Below, piece after piece: positions 33,931-41,693 of a DNA stretch of 64,000 nucleotides. Positions within the stretch are counted from its first letter, which is position 1. Each line of letters starts with the position of its first letter. The DNA lies in contig CALXAH010000004.1 of NCBI GenBank assembly GCA_944386225.1, positions 95,439 through 159,438 of the forward strand, given 5' to 3'. Under the pieces are notes generated by a model that saw only the letters and a program-made list of their open reading frames with translations, did not search any database and had not been told where the DNA came from. Both the position numbers and the translations under genes were made by a program. The DNA comes from an uncultured Gemmiger sp. (GTDB lineage Bacteria; Bacillota; Clostridia; Oscillospirales; Ruminococcaceae).

Positions 33931-33964
33931 AAAAACGGACGTGCCCCGGCGGCACGTCCGTTTT
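33931..33964. terminator. Bidirectional terminator
   Basis: A hairpin with 14-bp arms (33931-33945 and 33951-33964) and A/T ends lies between the convergent NYN and DUF1294 genes. Confidence 0.9.
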
Positions 33965-33979
33965 GTAATTTCCTGCAAA

Positions 33980-34288
33980 TTATAACAAAGAGTAATAAAC
34001 GCTGGCCCCCAGCAGCGCCAGGTGCAGAACAAAGAACACCGGCGCGCCCCACACAAAATACCAGTGCAGGGTCTTGTGATGAAACCGGTACATCCCGGCC
34101 CACAGCCCGGCGGCCCCGCCCAGCGCCGCCAGACCCAGCAGGCGGCGTTCCGGTACCCGGCGGCGGCCCAGACGGGCGCACCGCTTGTCCCAGCCGCACA
34201 AGGCAAAGTCAATCAGCGACAGCACCGCCTGCCAGATGAGCAGCCCCAGCGGCAGCCAGATTTTCCACTCGTTCCACAGCTGTACCAT
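33980..34288 (-). CDS. DUF1294 membrane protein
   Basis: This 102-aa protein has three hydrophobic helices and the DUF1294 pattern FALCGWDKRCARLGRRRVPE followed by RLLGLAALGGAAGLWAGMY and RHKT-like HHKTLHWYF. Function of the family is unknown. It begins one base after the sulfatase stop codon, so it is the second gene of that operon. Confidence 0.88.
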   Translation of the reverse strand: MVQLWNEWKIWLPLGLLIWQAVLSLIDFALCGWDKRCARLGRRRVPERRLLGLAALGGAAGLWAGMYRFHHKTLHWYFVWGAPVFFVLHLALLGASVYYSLL

Positions 34289-34289
34289 A

Positions 34290-35753
34290 TCAGAAATTCT
34301 CCGGGCAGTTCCGGTCCCGCACGTTGGACAGGCAGTCCACCGGGGTGCGGCCGGGGATCAGGTGTTCCCCGTCGGAATAGCCTTCCTCCGAATCCTTCAG
34401 CGCCTGGGCCAGCAGATGCCGCAGTTCGGCGATCCGTTCTTGGTACTCCGGGTCGTGGATGGCGTTATGGGTCTCCTGGGGATCCTTTTCCAGATCAAAA
34501 TACTGTTCCTCGTTCCGCTGGGTGAACCAGATGAATTTGTCCCGGGCCGTCACGATAAACTGGTGGGAGGCATTGTTTACCCCAAAGGCGTGTTCCCCGT
34601 GCAGCCACTGCCGGTCTACCCCGTGCAGCATGCTCTGCCCGTCCAGATGGGCGGGGATGGGAGCGCCGGCCAGCTCCAGGCAGGTGGGCATCACGTCCCG
34701 CAGCTCCACCAGCGATTCGTCCACCCGGCCGCCCGGGCCTACATATTTCTCCGGGCCCCAGATCAGCATGGGGATGCGGGCGCTGCCCTCGTAGGGCAGC
34801 GATTTGCGGTCCCAGCCATGGTCGCTGAGCATCTCGCCGTGGTCGCTGGTAAACAGGATCACCGTGTTGTCCATCAGCCGGTGCTCGGTCAGCGCCATCA
34901 GCAAACGGCCGATCTGGTGATCCACATGGGTGATGCAGGCGTAGTAGCCTACCATCTGCTGACGGATCAGCTCCGGATCCAGCGGGCCGGTGCAGTTGTT
35001 GAAGATCCGGCCCTTCTGCCGCAGGAACTCCCGGTCGTCCCAGTCGCCCCGGAACGGCGGGCGCAGATCCTTGTCCTTGTACAGGTCAAAATACCACTGG
35101 GGCGCGTCGTAGGGCGCGTGGGGCCGCACAAAGCTGGCCATCAGGAAAAACGGCTGCCGGGGATCCCGCCGGCGCAGAAAATCAATGCTGCGGCTGGCCA
35201 CCCAGTTGGTGGGATGATACTTTTCCTCATAGGGCCAGGGCCGGGCCGTCCAGCCGTTGCAGTCCATGCCGGAATCGGTCACGTCCGCGCCGGCGCCCAG
35301 CTGCTCTTTCAGCCAGTAGAAATAATCGTCCGCCCAGGTCTGGTTGCTGTAGTGATCCACCCCGGCAAACCGGTATTCGTGCAGGTAGCCGTCGTGCAGC
35401 TCTACATTGTGGAACCCCAGATAGTTGCGCAGCGGATGCACATGCATCTTGCCCACGCACTGGGTGTAGTACCCGGCTTTGGCCAGCTGGCCGGCCATGG
35501 TACAGCCGTAGTTCCAGTCCACCCCGTCCTGATAGCCCACCTTGCCGGTGTGCCGCTGGCTCAGCCCGGTGTGCAGGATGGCCCGGGCGGGCACGCAGGT
35601 GGGGCAGGAGGAATAGGCATGGGGAAAATACACACCCTGGGACGCCAGCGTGTCCAGATAGGGGGTCTTTACGTCGGGATGCCCGGCAAAGCCCATGCAG
35701 TCGCCGCGCATCTCGTCGGTCATGATGAGTACAATATTGGGACGGTCCGCCAT
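34290..35753 (-). CDS. Type I sulfatase family protein
   Basis: This 487-aa protein has the alkaline-phosphatase-like fold of type I sulfatases: PNIVLIMTDEMRGD with the metal-binding Asp, then SSCPTCVPARAILHTG. C53-V-P-A-R57 is the C-x-P-x-R motif whose Cys is turned into formylglycine in active sulfatases. ILFTSDHGEMLSDHGWDRKS carries the later metal ligands. There is no signal peptide, so it would be cytoplasmic. In anaerobes the Cys is normally matured by a radical-SAM enzyme (anSME), which is not in the window. The start is the ATG at 35753. Host glycan or mucin sulfate is a likely but unproven substrate. Confidence 0.9.
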   Translation of the reverse strand: MADRPNIVLIMTDEMRGDCMGFAGHPDVKTPYLDTLASQGVYFPHAYSSCPTCVPARAILHTGLSQRHTGKVGYQDGVDWNYGCTMAGQLAKAGYYTQCVGKMHVHPLRNYLGFHNVELHDGYLHEYRFAGVDHYSNQTWADDYFYWLKEQLGAGADVTDSGMDCNGWTARPWPYEEKYHPTNWVASRSIDFLRRRDPRQPFFLMASFVRPHAPYDAPQWYFDLYKDKDLRPPFRGDWDDREFLRQKGRIFNNCTGPLDPELIRQQMVGYYACITHVDHQIGRLLMALTEHRLMDNTVILFTSDHGEMLSDHGWDRKSLPYEGSARIPMLIWGPEKYVGPGGRVDESLVELRDVMPTCLELAGAPIPAHLDGQSMLHGVDRQWLHGEHAFGVNNASHQFIVTARDKFIWFTQRNEEQYFDLEKDPQETHNAIHDPEYQERIAELRHLLAQALKDSEEGYSDGEHLIPGRTPVDCLSNVRDRNCPENF

Positions 35754-35891
35754 ATACAAAACCTGGCCTTTCTGTTTCTGCGCGCCGTACAAAAATGCCC
35801 GGCGCGCCGGTAAATCTGCCGTTCGCCTTTATTATGGCATAAAACAAAACCGGATGCAAACACAGAAGCAGAAAAAATTTGCAGAAAAGTA

Positions 35892-35921
35892 TTGACAAAA
35901 TGTCGCTGCACAGGTTATAAT
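35892..35921 (+). promoter_or_regulatory. Promoter of the tRNA operon
   Basis: TTGACA (35892-35897), an 18-base spacer and TATAAT (35916-35921), both consensus, lie 23 bases before the first base of tRNA-Glu. Confidence 0.9.
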
Positions 35922-35926
35922 ACAAA

Positions 35927-36035
35927 AGCTGCCTGTGCAGTCATGGCCCGTTGGTCAAGCGGTCAAGACGGCGGCCTCTCACGCCGCAAACGGGAGTTCG
36001 ATTCTCCCACGGGTCACCACACCGCACAGGCAGCT
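35927..36035 (+). repeat. 12-bp inverted repeat enclosing tRNA-Glu
   Basis: AGCTGCCTGTGC at 35927-35938 and its exact complement GCACAGGCAGCT at 36024-36035 bracket the tRNA-Glu gene. In the transcript they would form a stem closing around the tRNA, six bases from its 5' end and four from its CCA. A processing role is inferred. Confidence 0.75.
35945..36019 (+). tRNA. tRNA-Glu (CTC)
   Basis: This is a complete 75-base cloverleaf. The acceptor strands GGCCCGT and ACGGGTC pair (one G-U), the anticodon stem GCGGC/GCCGC encloses loop CTCTCAC with anticodon CTC, the T loop is GTTCGATT, the discriminator is A, and CCA is encoded. The gene is first in a two-tRNA transcript. Confidence 0.95.
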
Positions 36036-36040
36036 GATAT

Positions 36041-36116
36041 TCCTCAATAGCTCAGTCGGTAGAGCATGCGGCTGTTAACCGCAGGGTCGTTGGTTCGAGT
36101 CCAACTTGGGGAGCCA
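36041..36116 (+). tRNA. tRNA-Asn (GTT)
   Basis: This is a complete 76-base cloverleaf with acceptor TCCTCAA/TTGGGGA, D loop AGCTCAGTCGGTAGA, anticodon stem TGCGG/CCGCA around loop CTGTTAA (anticodon GTT), T loop GTTCGAGT, and encoded CCA. It follows tRNA-Glu by 21 bases. Confidence 0.95.
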
Positions 36117-36121
36117 GATAC

Positions 36122-36152
36122 AAGCCCCGGTCGAAAGACCGGGGCTTTCTTC
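36122..36152 (+). terminator. Terminator of the tRNA operon
   Basis: A perfect 11-bp hairpin with a GAAA tetraloop (arms 36122-36132 and 36137-36147) is followed by TCTTC. Confidence 0.85.
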
Positions 36153-36162
36153 ATCCCTGCAC

Positions 36163-36209
36163 AAACGGCCTCCGCCATCCGGGGTTTCCCCGGGCGGCGG
36201 AGGCCGTTT
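36163..36209 (-). terminator. Hairpin after the ABC transporter gene
   Basis: A perfect 14-bp outer stem (36163-36176 and 36196-36209) has an inner CCGGGG/CCCCGG stem. It ends three bases from the ABC transporter stop codon. The T run on the minus strand is short, so termination strength is uncertain. Confidence 0.6.
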
Positions 36210-36211
36210 GG

Positions 36212-37924
36212 TTATTGTGCCACCGTGAACAGCGAATAAAAATATCCCTTGGCGTTCATCAGCTGGTCAAAGGTGCCGGATTCCGCGATGCGGCCGTCCT
36301 TCAGCGCCAGGATACCGTCGCAGCGGTGCAGCAGCGTTTCATCCAGCCGGTGGGTCACCAGGATGCGGGTGATGCCTGTCAGTTCCAGGATGGACAGGGT
36401 CACCTGCCGGGCGGTGGCCGGGTCCAGGGCGGCGGTGGCCTCATCCACCAGCAGCACCTGGCTGTGCTTGAGCAGGCTGCGGGCGATGGCCACCCGCTGC
36501 TGTTCCCCGCCGGAAAGCCCCCGCCCGTTTTCCCCGCAGCGGTAGGCTGTGCCCCGGGCGGCGATCAGCGGGGCCAGCCCCGCCTGCCGGACGGCCAGCT
36601 CCACCTGCTCCTGGGGGAAATCCCGGAACAGGGTGATGTTGTCCCGGATGGAGGCGTCAAACAGGAACACGTCCTGCTGGATCAGCCCCACCAGATCGTA
36701 CAGCGATTCGATGCCGGCGGTTTTCAGCTCCTGCCCGTCGTACAGGATCTCGCCGGCGTAGTCCCGGCGGCTGGCGGTCAGCAGTTTCAGCAGGGTGGAT
36801 TTGCCGCTGCCCGATCCGCCCACCACCGCATAGCACCCGCCCGCCGCAAAGCGCGCGGAGACATTGTCCAGGGCGGGGCGGGTCTCCCCTTTGTAGGCAA
36901 AGGATACGCCGCGCAGCTCGATCCCCTGCCGCAGTGTGTCGGGCAGCGGCGCGCCCGGCTGGCGTTCGGGCTCTTCCAGAGCGTCGGCCAGCTTATCGAT
37001 CAGCCCCTCGGCCGCCCGCAGGGCGGCAAGCCGTTCCGGGATCACCTGCAGCGGCTCGATCACATAGGCGGCCAGATTGATAAAGATGATCAGCACGCCC
37101 GGGGTGATCCCCGCGCCGGAAAAGGCCAGCCAGGCCCCCGCCCAGAAGGTGCCCAGCTGGGCTAGCACCCCCGCCAGGCTGGCCAGGGTGCCGAGGGCGA
37201 TGACCTGGCGGCGCTTGCGGCATTTGGCCTGCTCCATGGCCCGGTTGCTGCCCGCAAACAATGCCTGAATGGGCCCCTCGGCCCGGAAACTTTTCATCAC
37301 CGAAAACCCGCCCAGGCTATCCTTGAGGGTGGCGGTGAAGGCCTCGTTTTTCCGGGAGACCCGGCGCTCCGACTGCTGGATGCGCTGGCCCATGAGCAGG
37401 GATACCCCCGCCGGCAGGATGAAAAAGGCGCAGGAGATGCCGGTCATGGCCGGGCTGTACAGCAGCATCATCACCAGAGCGCCGATAAAGTCCGCCGCGC
37501 TGGTAAGCAGCTGGAACTGCCCTTCCAGATAGCCGGACTCGATGGTTTCCGCGTCGTGGGAAAAGGCGGCCAGATACTTTGCGCTGGCCTCCTCGTCAAA
37601 ACTGGCCAGGCTTTTTTCGGTCAGCCTGCGGAAGGCGTACTCCTTGTACTGCTGCATGGCTTTCTGGATAAACCGGGGCTGGGAATGGTATTCCAGCGCC
37701 TTGACCAGCAGGATCAGCACCAGCACGGCGCCGATCCAGCCCGCCATTCCGGCCAGGCCGGGCGCCCCCGGCACGCCGGAAATGCCGTCGATCATTTGCT
37801 GCAGCGCCCGGGCAATGATCAGGTGCAGCCCGGTGGCAAGCAGCGCGGTCAGCACCGCCAGAAAAAACATGCCCCGGTTGCCCCGGTAAAACTGCGCAAT
37901 GTATTCATTCCTCTTCTTTTTCAC
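36212..37924 (-). CDS. ABC transporter, fused permease and ATPase
   Basis: This 570-aa half-exporter has six membrane helices in residues 1-300 (type I exporter fold) and a C-terminal ATPase: Walker A VGGSGSGKSTLL, signature LSGGEQQRVAIARSLL, Walker B VLLVDEATAALDP, and the switch His in LVTHRLDE. It may export a peptide, lipid or drug, probably as a homodimer. The start is a GTG at 37924, with GGAGGATAT upstream inside the XRE gene, which it overlaps by 20 bases. Cotranscription with that regulator suggests regulated export. Confidence 0.92.
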   Translation of the reverse strand: MKKKRNEYIAQFYRGNRGMFFLAVLTALLATGLHLIIARALQQMIDGISGVPGAPGLAGMAGWIGAVLVLILLVKALEYHSQPRFIQKAMQQYKEYAFRRLTEKSLASFDEEASAKYLAAFSHDAETIESGYLEGQFQLLTSAADFIGALVMMLLYSPAMTGISCAFFILPAGVSLLMGQRIQQSERRVSRKNEAFTATLKDSLGGFSVMKSFRAEGPIQALFAGSNRAMEQAKCRKRRQVIALGTLASLAGVLAQLGTFWAGAWLAFSGAGITPGVLIIFINLAAYVIEPLQVIPERLAALRAAEGLIDKLADALEEPERQPGAPLPDTLRQGIELRGVSFAYKGETRPALDNVSARFAAGGCYAVVGGSGSGKSTLLKLLTASRRDYAGEILYDGQELKTAGIESLYDLVGLIQQDVFLFDASIRDNITLFRDFPQEQVELAVRQAGLAPLIAARGTAYRCGENGRGLSGGEQQRVAIARSLLKHSQVLLVDEATAALDPATARQVTLSILELTGITRILVTHRLDETLLHRCDGILALKDGRIAESGTFDQLMNAKGYFYSLFTVAQ

Positions 37925-38990
37925 AGGATATCCTCCTCCACAGTTCGGTCAGCTCCGGGGCGTTCTGCTCGGCCAGCACCCGTTCGATCCCCTCCCGGGC
38001 GGTGGAACCCAGATCGTCCACCGCCGTGGCCTTTTCCACCCGGGCCACAAACCGCAGGCCGGTGCCGTCGTAACAGGGCGCGGCGTCAAACCGCCGGGCG
38101 ATCCTGCGTGCCCGGCGCAGGCAGTCCTCCGCCCGGCCCGGCTGGTTTTGCCGCAGCCATACATACGCCCGCAGCACCCACAGGATGGCTTCATACTTGT
38201 CGGTAAAGCCTGCCGCGTCCGGCCGGTTCAGCCCGGAATAAAAGGGCAGCGCCCAGTCCAGCAGGGCGGCGGCGTTATCCCAGTCGGCGGTTTTATCGTA
38301 CAGGTTCAGATATCCCGTCACGATCTGCGCGTGAACCACCAGCATGTCCAGCAGCGCCCCGGACAGGTAGGGCAGCGCCTGCCGGGGTTCCCCGCTCCAG
38401 CTGGCCAGAATCTGCCCGATCAGGGCATGGTTCAGCCGGCAGGGATTGTGCTCTTTTAATATGTCCGCGGCTTTTTCCCAGTCGTCCAGCGCCAGGCAGG
38501 TCTGGGCCATTTCCTGATGCAGCGAGGTCTCGCTGATCGCCGGGTCGGTGTTCTGGCCGATCAGGCGGCCCGCATGACGGAACAGCTCCAGAGCCCGTCG
38601 CTCGCAGGCGGCATCGCCCCGGCAGATGCCCCGTACCCGGTAGTTGACGGCGCTGTGGTACACCACCTCAAAACTGTTGGGATACCGACGCAGCGCGGCT
38701 TCCACCTGCGCCAGCGCGTCCTCCTTGTCCGGTTCGTGTTCCAGATCCTTCAGCTGCTCCACCAGGGCGTCCTGGCCGCTGCGGCCCGCTTCGTATCCCA
38801 GCAGCGCGTCCACCGATACGCCGAACAGATCCGCCATCTCCACGATCAGCGCCAGCTCCGGCGTGGCGGCGCCCCGCTCCCATTTGGACACCGCCGCAAA
38901 ACTTACGCCCAGCGCCTCCGCAAGCCGCTCCTGGGTCATGCCGTTTTCTTTGCGCAGCCGGCTGATGTTTTGTGCAAGGGACAGTTTCAT
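37905..38990 (-). CDS. XRE-family regulator with tetratricopeptide-like C-terminus
   Basis: This 361-aa regulator has a helix-turn-helix at residues 5-60 (ISRLRKENGMTQERLAEALG, then VSFAAVSKWERG) and a long helical C-terminal region resembling TPR repeats, as in peptide-sensing or Rgg-like regulators. The start is the ATG at 38990 behind CGAGGAGGTG. It overlaps the ABC exporter gene by 20 bases and most likely controls it. The inducing signal is unknown. Confidence 0.85.
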   Translation of the reverse strand: MKLSLAQNISRLRKENGMTQERLAEALGVSFAAVSKWERGAATPELALIVEMADLFGVSVDALLGYEAGRSGQDALVEQLKDLEHEPDKEDALAQVEAALRRYPNSFEVVYHSAVNYRVRGICRGDAACERRALELFRHAGRLIGQNTDPAISETSLHQEMAQTCLALDDWEKAADILKEHNPCRLNHALIGQILASWSGEPRQALPYLSGALLDMLVVHAQIVTGYLNLYDKTADWDNAAALLDWALPFYSGLNRPDAAGFTDKYEAILWVLRAYVWLRQNQPGRAEDCLRRARRIARRFDAAPCYDGTGLRFVARVEKATAVDDLGSTAREGIERVLAEQNAPELTELWRRISCEKEEE

Positions 38991-39090
38991 ATCCGCACCT
39001 CCTCGTCTCTGCCTTGATTGTACCACAATCCGGGGCGGATACCAGGCATCGCTGGTACAGTAAGTTCAGAAATTATTGAACTATAGGTAC

Positions 39091-39122
39091 AAAAAGCCCC
39101 CCGGCTGACAGGCCGGGGGGCT
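39091..39122 (-). terminator. Terminator of the permease gene
   Basis: An 11-bp GC hairpin (arms 39095-39105 and 39112-39122) is followed on the minus strand by TTTTT, 13 bases past the permease stop codon. Confidence 0.9.
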
Positions 39123-39134
39123 GAAACTGTATGG

Positions 39135-40538
39135 TTACGCCTGCGCCTTTTCCTGGGGCAGCAGTACGTTCATGACAATGGCCACAAAGGCAGCGGGCAC
39201 GATGCCGGAACCGCCAAAGACCAGCTGCACCGCCTGAGGCAGGCCGGACAGCACCGCGCTGTTGGCGCCCAGGCCGTAGCCCAGGCCCAGCGCCACCGAC
39301 ACAATGGACATGCTGCGGGCGGTAAGGGGCTCCCGGGTGATCAGCTGGATACCGCTCATCACGATGGAGGAGAACATGATGACCGCCGCGCCGCCCAGCA
39401 CGCTCTGGGGCATGATGGACACCAGCGCCGCCAGCTTGGGGAACAGCCCGCACAGCACCAGGAACACCGCGCCGCAGGCCAGGGCCATCCGGTTGACGAT
39501 CTTGGTCATGGTCACCAGCCCCACGTTCTGGCTGAAGGAGGTGTTGGGCAGCACGCCGAACAGCGCCGCAAAGCTGGAGCCCAGGCCGTCGCAGATAATG
39601 CCGCCGGACAGCTCGGTGTCGGTGGCCTCGCGGCCCATGCCGCCCTCGGTCACGCCGGAGATATCGCCCACCGTCTCCACGGCGGTCACGATGAACATGA
39701 TCATCACCGGCAGGATGGCCCGCAGGTCAAACACCGGCTTGATCGGCATCAGCTGGGGCACCGCAAACCAGGAGGCCTCGGCCACCTTGTCCCAGCTGAG
39801 CACCCAGGCCTTGGTGTACTCCACCCCGTCGGCGGTAACGCCGGTGGTGGACAGGAAGAAGGGCAGCACCGCGCAGATCACATAACCGCAGATGATGCCC
39901 AGCAGAATGCAGGAGGAGCTGGCCAGCCCCTTGGCACCGTGCTTGAAGGCCAGCACGATCACCATGACCGCCAGGCCGATGAGCAGGTTTTCCAGGGAGC
40001 CGTAGTCCTTGGCACCGGTACCGCCGCCGAAACTGCCCACGCCCACACCGATCAGGGACAGACCGATGGACAGCACCACCGTGCCGGTGACCACCGCCGG
40101 GAAGAACCGGCGAAGCGGCTTGAGGAACGCGCCCAGTACCGTCTCAAACAGGCCGCCGATAATGGACGCGCCCATAATGGCACCGTAGGCCACAATGCCG
40201 CCGCCCATCACATTGACCACGCTCTGGAACACGCCGATAAAACCGGAGCTGGTGCCCATGATAATGGGTACCTTGCCGCCGATGGGGCCCACCGCGTACA
40301 GCTGCACCAGGGTCACGATGCCGGCCACCAGCATGGCGTTCTGCAGCAGGGATACCTGGATGGCCGCAAATTCTTCCGCCCCGCCCATGGCAGCGCACAG
40401 ATTGGTGATGATCAGGATGGGGGTCAGGTTGCCCACAAACATGGCCAGCACGTGCTGCAGGCCCAGCGGGATGGCCTGCGTCAGCGGCAGCCGGCCCTCA
40501 AACTGATCAGGCCGGGCGTATTGCTTGGTTGTTTCCAT
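39135..40538 (-). CDS. Xanthine/uracil permease (nucleobase:cation symporter-2 family)
   Basis: This 467-aa membrane protein has about 14 helices and is typical of NCS2. The start has QAIPLGLQHVLAMFVGNLTP. QLYAVGPIGGKVPIIMGTS, FTAVETVGD-like FIVTAVETVGDISG and NTSFSQNVGLVTMTK mark the substrate half-helices. Specificity for xanthine, uric acid or uracil cannot be read securely. The start is the ATG at 40538 after TGAGGAGG. There is no purine riboswitch in the short leader. It is the last clear chromosomal gene before the mobile element. Confidence 0.9.
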   Translation of the reverse strand: METTKQYARPDQFEGRLPLTQAIPLGLQHVLAMFVGNLTPILIITNLCAAMGGAEEFAAIQVSLLQNAMLVAGIVTLVQLYAVGPIGGKVPIIMGTSSGFIGVFQSVVNVMGGGIVAYGAIMGASIIGGLFETVLGAFLKPLRRFFPAVVTGTVVLSIGLSLIGVGVGSFGGGTGAKDYGSLENLLIGLAVMVIVLAFKHGAKGLASSSCILLGIICGYVICAVLPFFLSTTGVTADGVEYTKAWVLSWDKVAEASWFAVPQLMPIKPVFDLRAILPVMIMFIVTAVETVGDISGVTEGGMGREATDTELSGGIICDGLGSSFAALFGVLPNTSFSQNVGLVTMTKIVNRMALACGAVFLVLCGLFPKLAALVSIMPQSVLGGAAVIMFSSIVMSGIQLITREPLTARSMSIVSVALGLGYGLGANSAVLSGLPQAVQLVFGGSGIVPAAFVAIVMNVLLPQEKAQA

Positions 40539-40573
40539 AGTCTGCCTCCTCATAAAGATTGTACAATAGGCAC

Positions 40574-40602
40574 ATTATAGCGCCCGTTCACAGAATTGTC
40601 AT
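40574..40602 (-). promoter_or_regulatory. Promoter of the permease gene
   Basis: On the minus strand ATGACA (40597-40602), a 17-base spacer and consensus TATAAT (40574-40579) lie 36 bases upstream of the permease ATG. Confidence 0.8.
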
Positions 40603-40885
40603 CTTTTTCGGGGAGACAGAAAGGTATTTTCTCCGTTATAGGCAAATTTTGCCGCAGACAGCGGGATTTTTTGCCCGCATTGTGCACGGACCGGATCAGA
40701 CAGAAGTCAGGCCGGAAGAGAACCTTCGCGCCGGCCGCAGAGCCAAAGGCATTTGGAAAGCAGCGGATGCGGCCGGCCGGCGCTGTCGCGGCCGTCCGCC
40801 AACGCGCTCCCGAATCAATGAAGTCGCCGGACAAGCTGTCTGGTTGTATGCCGGGCGGTCAGCCGTCCGTTGCCGCCCGCAGACA

Positions 40886-40931
40886 AAAAACCGCGCACAC
40901 CGCCCGGTTGAGGACGATGTGCGCGGTTTTT
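40886..40931. terminator. Hairpin at the chromosome/element border
   Basis: 13-bp arms AAAAACCGCGCAC (40886-40898) and its complement (40919-40931) enclose a 20-base loop; both ends are A/T runs. It follows no recognisable gene on the left within 300 bases, so it may be the leftover terminator of a gene lost when the element inserted. Confidence 0.6.
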
Positions 40932-41307
40932 ATGCGATTGGTTCAGTCCGGGGCCCGTTCCCGCCGGAAAGAATTACCGGGGGTACTTGATGGCAGCCTG
41001 TGGTGGTATAGAAACAAGGGACGCAATCCAAGATAATAAAAAGTGATGCATTACTGCGAATTAACCAATAGAGATTTATATGGTTTGAGTTGAATTACAC
41101 AATCTGGGCTACAAAGATAAGAAGGAGTACAGCTATTGAGAAAACCAAAGCCAAGCTACGTCATCTGTTTTCAAATAGCTGGCAATGACTGTTCCTATAA
41201 TTGTAATTCAGACAAGGGGTTTTGAGGTTATTTTACAGATATCTTATGCAAATTCATCAGTAAATTCTTTTAGTAGAGTATTTTAAATCGTCTTTTTGTA
41301 AAATACG
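40932..41307. other. Transition from GC-rich chromosome to AT-rich element end, no large gene
   Basis: Composition falls sharply around 40,990-41,030. The stretch contains one 29-codon ORF with a good ribosome binding site and otherwise no coding sequence, tRNA or clear repeat. The left attachment site should lie here, but its partner copy is outside the window, so the exact border cannot be fixed. Confidence 0.5.
41136..41225 (+). CDS. Possible 29-aa peptide
   Basis: A TTG start follows AAGGAG at 41122-41127 by eight bases, and the ORF runs 29 codons to TGA. The peptide begins MRKPKPSYVICFQIAGNDC, has three Cys, and ends NSDKGF. I see no clear promoter. It may be a leader peptide, a small toxin or a chance ORF. 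Confidence 0.3.
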   Translation: MRKPKPSYVICFQIAGNDCSYNCNSDKGF

Positions 41308-41364
41308 TTGACTTACTTTCTGGTTAAGCGTATAATAGAAACGCGCTATTTGGTTTTTTAGCGC
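41308..41364 (+). promoter_or_regulatory. Strong promoter with downstream inverted repeat
   Basis: TTGACT (41308-41313), a 17-base spacer and consensus TATAAT (41331-41336) form the best promoter of the element's left end. Seven bases downstream GCGCTA (41343-41348) and TAGCGC (41359-41364) form an inverted repeat, placed where a repressor would block initiation. Confidence 0.75.
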
Positions 41365-41396
41365 TTTAGATAAACGGAAAGAAGGAGGCTCATTCT

Positions 41397-41582
41397 GTGA
41401 AAAGGAATGAATTGTGTGCAAATAGTATTTCGCGCTCAGTTAGAGGTATTTGCTCAACTCGTCCATCATCTTATTTTTGTAAGATTGATGCTACTCCTCG
41501 TCCGCCTGTTTCTGATCATCCTAAGGGATGGAGTCCTGCTTTGCAACGTAAACTGGAAAGTCTAAAGTCGGGTGGGAAATAA
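41397..41582 (+). CDS. 61-aa protein, possible leader of the cargo operon
   Basis: A GTG start lies eight bases after GAAGGAGG, downstream of a consensus promoter. The 61-aa product is basic, with three Cys and the segment SDHPKGWSPALQRKLESLK near the end. There is no signal peptide. It ends 26 bases before a terminator hairpin, beyond which the membrane protein gene begins without a clear promoter of its own. It could be a leader ORF that controls read-through, a small regulator, or a component of the cargo system. I do not recognise its family. Confidence 0.55.
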   Translation: MKRNELCANSISRSVRGICSTRPSSYFCKIDATPRPPVSDHPKGWSPALQRKLESLKSGGK

Positions 41583-41608
41583 ATAGCTTTAGATGTTCAA
41601 AGATATTC

Positions 41609-41648
41609 AAAACAGCCCAGTCCCATCTGTGGATATGGGCTGTTTTTA
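41609..41648 (+). terminator. Terminator or attenuator before the cargo pair
   Basis: An 11-bp stem (AAAACAGCCCA at 41609-41619 and its complement at 41636-41646) ends in TTTTTA. It separates the 61-aa ORF from the membrane protein gene. Confidence 0.8.
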
Positions 41649-41693
41649 TTGTGCGATCCGAAGAAAGAATTTGTTTAAGAGGATGACAGGGGT

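Noticed and set aside
40539-40900. A purine (xanthine/guanine) riboswitch before the permease gene
   Set aside because: The promoter lies only 36 bases from the ATG, too short for an aptamer, and no conserved purine-aptamer core is visible upstream.
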